Part shown: positions 59,333 through 64,000 of the stretch, piece after piece
Position numbering within the stretch: the first letter of the stretch is position 1
How the letters are laid out: every line of letters starts with the position of its first letter
Assembly (NCBI GenBank): GCA_934757155.1
Contig: CAKVLI010000001.1
Span: forward strand, 401,838 to 465,837
Reading direction: 5' to 3'
Source of the DNA: an uncultured Candidatus Melainabacteria bacterium
GTDB lineage: Bacteria; Cyanobacteriota; Vampirovibrionia; Gastranaerophilales; Gastranaerophilaceae
Length of the DNA: 64,000 nt
The notes under the pieces: model-generated
Seen by the model: the letters and a program-made list of their open reading frames with translations, nothing else
Databases searched by the model: none
Told to the model about the DNA's origin: nothing
Program-made: the position numbers and the translations under genes

Positions 59333-60610
59333 TTATTTCAACTCTTTGATAATTCGCTCGAACTTCATACTTCTGGAAGCTTTCAAGAAAATTTTCTTGT
59401 CCTTAGAAACATTTTTACGAATAAAATCAACAGTCTCTTCAACTGTATCAAAATGTACTCCACTACAAGCATCTGTAATATTTTTAGACAAACTACCAAT
59501 TGAAATTACAGTTTTTCCAATACCTTTTTGGCTAATATATTCGCCCAACTCTCTGTGGTAGCGAATTTCGTCCTCGCCCAGCTCGCCCATATCGCCAAGA
59601 ACAATTATATAATCCTTGTAAAGCTCGCAAATCGTGTCAATAAAAGCTCTCATTGACTCAGGGTTGGCATTATAACTATCGTTGATTATTTCATAACCTC
59701 CAGAATTAACCGCTTCCCAACGTTTTTCAATCGGATGATATTTCTTCAATCCCTCTTGAATTTCCTCAACGGTCATTTTTAAAGCTTCGCCCACATTGAT
59801 TGCTGCAAGCGCGTTTTCGATATTATAATCTCCGCCAACATTGAGTTTGTAAACATTGTTTTTATATTTAAACTCAGAGTAATTCGTATCTTTTTCAAGA
59901 ATTTTAACATCTTTCAAGGAATAAAACACCTTTTTTCCGCTAAAATCAACTGTTTTTCTGATTAATTCGTCATCATGCGCAATAAAAACCTTTCCGCGCT
60001 GATGTTTCACAATCTCACATTTAGCTTTTGCAATATTTTCCTTTGAACCCAAGCGCCCGATATGCGCTGTTCCTACATTCGAAATCACAGTTATATCAGG
60101 CTCAGCATATTTTGATAAAAGTTCAATCTCGCCAAAACCGCGCATACCCATTTCTAACACCAAAACCTCGGTGTTGTCAGGAGTTTCGAATATTGTCTGA
60201 CAAAATCCGATTTCGTTATTATGATTGAGCGGGGTCTTGAAAGTTCTGAATTTTTCAGAAAGCGTTGCCGCAACAAGCTCCTTGGTCGTGGTCTTACCTG
60301 AGCTTCCCGTAATCGCAACAACCGTGAAATCAAGTTTTCTTCGTCTGTAATTAGCGAGTTGAAGATAAGCCTCGCGAGTATCTTTCACCTGCAAAGTACC
60401 GCCATTGCCGGTGCAAAATGTACCAACAGCCCCCTTTGCTAAAGCCTGCTCAATAAACTTCTCGCCGTCAAATGACGCGCCCTTGAGCGGTAAATAAAAA
60501 TCTCCCGACTGAATCGTCCTCGTATCAGTAGAAATCCGTACTTCCTGCTCTAAATCACATTCTCTCAAAACTTTTGCGCCCGTAGCGTCTATCAATTCTC
60601 TTATCTTCAT
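59333..60610 (-). CDS. murF: UDP-N-acetylmuramoyl-tripeptide:D-Ala-D-Ala ligase
   Basis: A 425-residue Mur ligase. ATP loop VVAITGSSGKTTTKEL, followed by LNHNNEIGFCQTIF, LVLEMGMRGFGEI, NDSYNANPESMRAFI and LGDMGELGE. It adds D-Ala-D-Ala to the peptidoglycan precursor. It stands alone here, not in a dcw cluster. A hairpin at 59295-59331 terminates it. A G-tract module lies 19 bp upstream of its start. Confidence 0.96.
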   Translation of the reverse strand: MKIRELIDATGAKVLRECDLEQEVRISTDTRTIQSGDFYLPLKGASFDGEKFIEQALAKGAVGTFCTGNGGTLQVKDTREAYLQLANYRRRKLDFTVVAITGSSGKTTTKELVAATLSEKFRTFKTPLNHNNEIGFCQTIFETPDNTEVLVLEMGMRGFGEIELLSKYAEPDITVISNVGTAHIGRLGSKENIAKAKCEIVKHQRGKVFIAHDDELIRKTVDFSGKKVFYSLKDVKILEKDTNYSEFKYKNNVYKLNVGGDYNIENALAAINVGEALKMTVEEIQEGLKKYHPIEKRWEAVNSGGYEIINDSYNANPESMRAFIDTICELYKDYIIVLGDMGELGEDEIRYHRELGEYISQKGIGKTVISIGSLSKNITDACSGVHFDTVEETVDFIRKNVSKDKKIFLKASRSMKFERIIKELK

Positions 60611-60628
60611 AAAACCATTCTACACCAA

Positions 60629-60660
60629 GGGGGGGAAAAATATAAAGGGGTTGGTGGAAA
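60629..60660 (+). repeat. Degenerate end module of the dispersed element upstream of murF
   Basis: A G7 tract (60629-60635) followed by AAAAATATAAAGGGGTTGGTGG resembles the TAAATG...GGCTGGTGG end module (quoted in short form). It is a fragment without other modules. Confidence 0.5.
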
Positions 60661-60715
60661 ATTACAAGCTTGCAGTCACACGCTCAACAGGATATCAATT
60701 AAGTTGCCACAAACT

Positions 60716-60748
60716 AAGGGGCAGCTTTTAAAATAAAAGCTGCCCCTT
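60716..60748. terminator. Terminator of rpmH
   Basis: A perfect 14-bp hairpin AAGGGGCAGCTTTT/AAAAGCTGCCCCTT with a five-base A/T loop, 19 bp past the rpmH stop. Confidence 0.85.
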
Positions 60749-60767
60749 ATAAAAACTTTATTAACGA

Positions 60768-60920
60768 TTAAGCACGCTTGCTACCGGAGATTGCAATCTG
60801 GTGTCTGCCTTTAGCGCGTCTTCTGTTCAAAACTTCACGTCCGCCCGGAGTAGCCATTCTAGCTCTGAAACCACTAACGTGTTGTCTTTTAATTTTTGTT
60901 CCTTCTAGTGTACGTCTCAT
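60768..60920 (-). CDS. rpmH: 50S ribosomal protein L34
   Basis: A 50-residue, Arg/Lys-rich L34 with KRQHVSGFRARMATPGGREV and NRRRAKGRHQ. The first residues are MRRTLEGTK, where most species have K-R-T-x-Q-P. L34 is a late-assembling protein of the large subunit. In most bacteria rpmH is followed by rnpA; here a terminator and murF follow instead, so this locus is detached from the rnpA/oriC context. AGGAAAT precedes the ATG. Confidence 0.95.
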   Translation of the reverse strand: MRRTLEGTKIKRQHVSGFRARMATPGGREVLNRRRAKGRHQIAISGSKRA

Positions 60921-61011
60921 TTTTCTATTTCCTTTTCAGCTAATTTTACTTATAATACATGTAATAGTAAATAAAACACAATGATTAGTCAACATGAGAG
61001 GGGTCAAAAGT

Positions 61012-61821
61012 ATGAAGAAATATAACATTGGATTTATCGGATGCGGAAAAATGGCAGGTGCAATCATCAGAGGACTGATAAAAAGCGGTTTTGCTGAGCC
61101 ATCTAAACTTCTTGCGACTCAAGCTGAAACAGAAGGGATTGAAGAAAAATCCAAAGAAATGGGAATAGAAATTATCCTTGATAACAAAGAACTTGTAAAA
61201 CGCTCTGATGTTATTGTCATTGCTGTTAAACCTAATCAAGCAGGAGGTGTTTTGGAAGAAATCAACCCGTTTTTGACTCCGGAAAAACTCCTCGTATCAA
61301 TCGCTGCTGGTGTTACTACAAAGTTTTTAGAATCAAAACTTCCTGATAACACAAGAGTTGTGAGAGTAATGCCAAACACACCTGCACTTGTTGGCGAAGG
61401 TATGAGCGGAATTTGCGGCGGGAAATTTGCGAAAGATGAAGATTTGGAGTTTATAAAAGATATGCTCTCAGCTATCGGCAAATGCATCATCGTAAACGAA
61501 GCCCAAATCGATATCGTAACAGCGATTTCAGGCTCAGGACCTGCATTCTTCTACAAGGTTATCAATGATATTGCACGCGCAGGTGAAAAACTCGGACTTG
61601 AATACGAAAAATCGCTGTTATTAAGCATTCAAACAGCAATCGGCTCTGCTAAAATGGCTATGAACAGAACGATTTCTATGGAGGAATTGATTTCAAATGT
61701 TGCAACAAAAGGCGGTTGCACAAGAGTAGGTGTTGATTGTATGGAAGTTTTTGACACCGAGAAAATATTCTATGACGTCATCAAATCCACAACCGACAAA
61801 GCTCACGCACTGGGAAAATAA
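61012..61821 (+). CDS. proC: Pyrroline-5-carboxylate reductase
   Basis: A 269-residue ProC: Rossmann motif NIGFIGCGKMAGAIIRGL, VIVIAVKPNQ, VRVMPNTPALVGEGM and the family signature TAISGSGPAFFY. It makes proline from pyrroline-5-carboxylate. The start is the ATG at 61012 preceded by AGAGGGG; a longer frame from 60994 starts upstream of that site. It is divergent from rpmH and followed by ferritin after 19 bp. Confidence 0.96.
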   Translation: MKKYNIGFIGCGKMAGAIIRGLIKSGFAEPSKLLATQAETEGIEEKSKEMGIEIILDNKELVKRSDVIVIAVKPNQAGGVLEEINPFLTPEKLLVSIAAGVTTKFLESKLPDNTRVVRVMPNTPALVGEGMSGICGGKFAKDEDLEFIKDMLSAIGKCIIVNEAQIDIVTAISGSGPAFFYKVINDIARAGEKLGLEYEKSLLLSIQTAIGSAKMAMNRTISMEELISNVATKGGCTRVGVDCMEVFDTEKIFYDVIKSTTDKAHALGK

Positions 61822-61840
61822 GAATTCAAGGAGGCTGATT

Positions 61841-62350
61841 ATGATAAATGAAAAATTACAAAATGCGTTTAATGACCAAATCAATAAGGAGTTTTTCTCA
61901 GAATATTTGTATTTGGCGATGAAAGTATATTTTCAGGAGCAGAATTTGCAAGGATTTGTAAACTGGTTTGATGTTCAGGTTCAAGAAGAACACGCTCACG
62001 CAATGGGAATGTTTAATTACTTGAATGAACGCGGTGGTTCTATTAGGTTGGAAGCTATTGATAAACCGGTTGTCGAAGGTTCTAATCCGCTTGAAATCTT
62101 TGAACACGTTTTGCGCCACGAAGAGTTTGTAACTTCAAGAATTAACGCGTTGATGGACGTAGCAGAAGAGGTTAAGGACAGAGCTGCGCTTTCTTTCCTT
62201 GATTGGTATTTGAAAGAACAGGTCGAAGAAGAATCCAATGTGGGCGGTGTGCTTGCAACCCTAAGACTCATCGGAGATGACAAAAAAGCTTTGTTAATGC
62301 TTGATAAAGATTTGGCAGCAAGAACTTTTGTTGCACCTGTTATTGGTTAA
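61841..62350 (+). CDS. ftnA: Non-haem ferritin
   Basis: A 169-residue bacterial ferritin with ferroxidase-site residues in NKEFFSEYLYLAMK (E17 region), QVQEEHAHAMGMF (E and H of the di-iron centre) and KEQVEEESNVGG. It stores iron and protects against oxidative damage. AAGGAGG precedes the ATG at 61841; an upstream extension inside proC is rejected. It may be co-transcribed with proC and ends at a strong hairpin. Confidence 0.95.
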   Translation: MINEKLQNAFNDQINKEFFSEYLYLAMKVYFQEQNLQGFVNWFDVQVQEEHAHAMGMFNYLNERGGSIRLEAIDKPVVEGSNPLEIFEHVLRHEEFVTSRINALMDVAEEVKDRAALSFLDWYLKEQVEEESNVGGVLATLRLIGDDKKALLMLDKDLAARTFVAPVIG

Positions 62351-62385
62351 GGTGGAATGCGCAAATGTGCACATTTGGGATTAAG

Positions 62386-62422
62386 TTGAAGGGCTGGCAT
62401 TTTAAAAATTCCAGCCCTTCAA
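62386..62422. terminator. Bidirectional terminator between ferritin and HTH gene
   Basis: TTGAAGGGCTGG/CCAGCCCTTCAA with an AT-rich loop, between convergent genes. Confidence 0.9.
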
Positions 62423-62644
62423 TTATTTTCTTATTTCAAACAATTTAGAAATATCTATATTCAATGAATTAGCAATCTTATTAAGAGTTTTTAATGTAAT
62501 ATTTTGCTTGCCTGTCTCAATTACACCAATATATTTTTCATGAACACCAACCTTTTCAGCCAGTTCTGCCTGTGTAATACTCTTTATTGCACGCTCAATT
62601 TTTATATTATGCGCAATTCTATTAAACAACTCTTTATCATCCAT
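62423..62644 (-). CDS. XRE-family HTH regulator (single-domain)
   Basis: A 73-residue Cro/C1-type HTH protein: ITQAELAEKVGVHEKYIGVIETGKQNITL spans the two DNA-contacting helices (quoted in short, LAEKVGVHEKYIGVIETGK). Single-domain XRE proteins regulate restriction systems, phages or their own gene. It is divergent from the EF-hand-like protein gene across a 150-bp AT-rich region, so it may control it. Confidence 0.9.
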   Translation of the reverse strand: MDDKELFNRIAHNIKIERAIKSITQAELAEKVGVHEKYIGVIETGKQNITLKTLNKIANSLNIDISKLFEIRK

Positions 62645-62712
62645 AATTTAATATTAGAGTATTATAACTATATATAAACAATATTAATTACTACATAAGG
62701 GAGTATTATATA

Positions 62713-62741
62713 TTGATATCGACCACTTAATATGTTATAAT
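62713..62741 (+). promoter_or_regulatory. Strong promoter of the EF-hand-like protein gene
   Basis: TTGATA and TATAAT at 17 bp spacing, close to consensus. The leader contains AAAGGAG before the ATG at 62796. Confidence 0.8.
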
Positions 62742-62795
62742 GAGTATATCAATAATTTATGAGTACATTTACCTAATTAGAAAGGAGTATTATTT

Positions 62796-63632
62796 ATGAA
62801 CATTGAACCTAGTGGCAACAATCTTAATGTGAATGAAATTTTTGCGAAATTGGACGCAATGGATGGTGGTGGAGCAGACGGAAAAATTGAAGCAAGTATA
62901 TGGAATACTTTTGCGGATGTTGCAGGCGGAAAACATATAAAGAATTTTATCAATAAAGATAATGCTATTAAATCTATTTCCGCGTACATTGCACGAGCAT
63001 CAGAAGATGTTAAAAACAAAATCTCTGATTTCCTAAAAAATAGTAATGCCAGCAGTACTAATAATACCAGTGCAACTGATACCAGTAGCACCGCTAATAC
63101 AATCGAAACACTTGACGCTGGTACATTTAGGTCAAGACTTATTGATTTTTGGAGAGAAGAGGAGGCACCTGCTATAAAACAAGCAAAAGAAGAACAACCA
63201 AAACTTGAAGAAAAAATCGGAGCAAAGGCAAGTAACGGTATGAGCTATAAAGAGGCTCAAGGTATAATGAGGAGGATATATTCTCTATTTGGATCTGGTG
63301 TTGCTGTAACTAAAACGAGTGAAAGCTTCTTAGAAATTCCATCACATGATAAAATTGAATGGTTAGGAAAAGTTTTGTCATCTTTGGCATCTGAAAAAGA
63401 GCGAGCCAAAGAGCTATATGAGCTTTTTTCAGAGGCTAAAAGTGCAATATATGAACTAGAAAAAAATAATCCTGACATACTGCAAAGTTATAAAAAATAT
63501 TCAGATAATAAAGACAAGTATGGAAGTGAGATTTATACTAAAGAAACATGGAAAAATGAAGTAGAGCAAATGAAACGTTGGGATAGACTTACCGGAGTTG
63601 ACACGACAAGCCAGATACGAACTGATGACTAG
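62796..63632 (+). CDS. Hypothetical EF-hand-like protein
   Basis: A 278-residue hydrophilic protein. Residues 19-40 (KLDAMDGGGADGKIEASIW) look like a degenerate calcium-binding loop (D-x-x-D-x-x-x-x-D-G-x-I-x-x). A Ser/Thr/Asn-rich linker (about 88-107) separates it from a helical C-terminal part (YKEAQGIMRRIYSLFGSG). There is no signal peptide and no F-[K/Q] motif. Promoter and binding site are strong, so expression is likely. The function is unknown. Confidence 0.65.
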   Translation: MNIEPSGNNLNVNEIFAKLDAMDGGGADGKIEASIWNTFADVAGGKHIKNFINKDNAIKSISAYIARASEDVKNKISDFLKNSNASSTNNTSATDTSSTANTIETLDAGTFRSRLIDFWREEEAPAIKQAKEEQPKLEEKIGAKASNGMSYKEAQGIMRRIYSLFGSGVAVTKTSESFLEIPSHDKIEWLGKVLSSLASEKERAKELYELFSEAKSAIYELEKNNPDILQSYKKYSDNKDKYGSEIYTKETWKNEVEQMKRWDRLTGVDTTSQIRTDD

Positions 63633-63644
63633 ATTAGTTGGTAG

Positions 63645-63725
63645 GGTGCGCACACTTGCGCACCAATAACTGGCATGAAACAAAGTAAGTAGGTTGGGGT
63701 TTCTACCCCAACCTACTTTATTTTT
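63645..63725 (+). repeat. Palindromic module and terminator after the EF-hand-like gene
   Basis: Palindrome GGTGCGCACACTTGCGCACC (63645-63664), followed by a rho-independent terminator AAGTAGGTTGGGGT/ACCCCAACCTACTT (63687-63718) with a T run. The palindrome is the sixth copy in the window. Confidence 0.85.
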
Positions 63726-63785
63726 CCCAAATTTGCATACTAAAAAAGACTCTATAATGGAGTCCTTTATAAAATTTGGAGAATA
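63725..63785 (-). repeat. Inverted copy of the tRNA(CAU) array segment
   Basis: Bases 63725-63752 are the exact reverse complement of 36456-36483, a 28-base stretch of the second unit of the tRNA(CAU) array. On the minus strand GGACTC/GAGTC plus T6 forms a terminator. The flanking AAATTTGG also matches. Confidence 0.8.
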
Positions 63786-64000
63786 GGAGACTGTATCGGA
63801 TTATTGCTTCACACTGCGCGGTCACTCGCTCCATTTACTAACGTAAATTAACGCTCGTTCTGCTCCGTGCTACTTCGGCGTTCCGCTTCGCTCCAGCCTA
63901 CGCAAAATCCTCCGAACTCCTTTTATAATTAGAAGTATAGTTTTATAAATTTGTAATCTTAAGTAAAAGGGAAAGTGTTTAGTTTTATTGGGGTTTGTTG
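63786..64000. other. Right-edge non-coding stretch
   Basis: No reading frame is supported. It has a TTTAC/GTAAA inverted repeat near 63836-63849 and GC-rich pieces (CTTCGGCGTTCCGCTTCGC near 63884) of the kind seen in intergenic hairpin DNA. A minus-strand transcript from beyond the edge may end at the hairpin at 63752-63770. Confidence 0.4.

Overview
The window looks like chromosomal DNA of a low-GC, diderm, host-associated bacterium. My best placement, by inference, is the non-photosynthetic cyanobacterial sister group (Vampirovibrionia/Melainabacteria, order Gastranaerophilales). The grounds are: strongly AT-biased codon use; an Omp85 protein with three POTRA domains behind a Pro/Ser-rich N-terminal stretch, as in cyanobacteria; Skp-like chaperones and a complete rmlCBDA operon (outer membrane); a flagellar fliFGHI operon; tRNA genes without encoded CCA; and no photosynthesis genes. 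No search was run.

Layout. 1-3.3 kb: tandem WYL regulators, engB and a Xer recombinase. 3.5-8.7 kb: glnA, comF, two tiny genes, recA and a HTH/coiled-coil protein. 8.8-11.1 kb: an MntA/HepT toxin-antitoxin pair and a gluzincin peptidase. 11.1-14.4 kb: iteron-like DNA, an orphan 417-residue protein and duplicated membrane proteins. 14.4-19.1 kb: fliF-G-H-I. 19.2-24.3 kb: UPF0173 hydrolase, HxlR regulator, DAHP synthase, tRNA-Leu, a 79-residue glycyl-radical protein divergent from a Crp/Fnr regulator, and a transglutaminase-like orphan. 24.4-27.6 kb: rmlCBDA. 28.4-35.8 kb: gyrB leading into a CDP-glycerol-type surface polymer operon. 36-42 kb: a structured RNA candidate, tRNA(CAU) with a tandem array, a PHP phosphatase, a 5'-nucleotidase-like protein and two ROK-like paralogues. 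42.7-49 kb: Omp85, two Skp-like proteins, an aldolase, metG. 49-58.9 kb: Nif3, coaBC, accC-accB-efp-rdgB, a GT2 and hpf. 59-64 kb: murF, rpmH, proC, ferritin, a HTH protein and an EF-hand-like protein.

Three things stand out beyond housekeeping. (1) A composite, non-coding, dispersed element of about 430-480 bp with a fixed module order. One end is a homopolymeric G tract fused to stop codons of neighbouring genes. At least four near-complete copies and several fragments fill most large intergenic gaps. (2) Six otherwise unrelated proteins share a short N-terminal motif, about [N/S/G]-F-[K/Q]-[S/A/G], within the first 26 residues. (3) Both tRNA genes are flanked by tandem arrays (144 bp and 134 bp periods) whose junctions carry a fragment of the adjacent tRNA. 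A 197-nt region before tRNA(CAU) folds convincingly as an RNA.

Calls rest on reading translations, motifs and spacing by eye. Where a longer reading frame existed, the start was moved to the codon with a plausible ribosome binding site.
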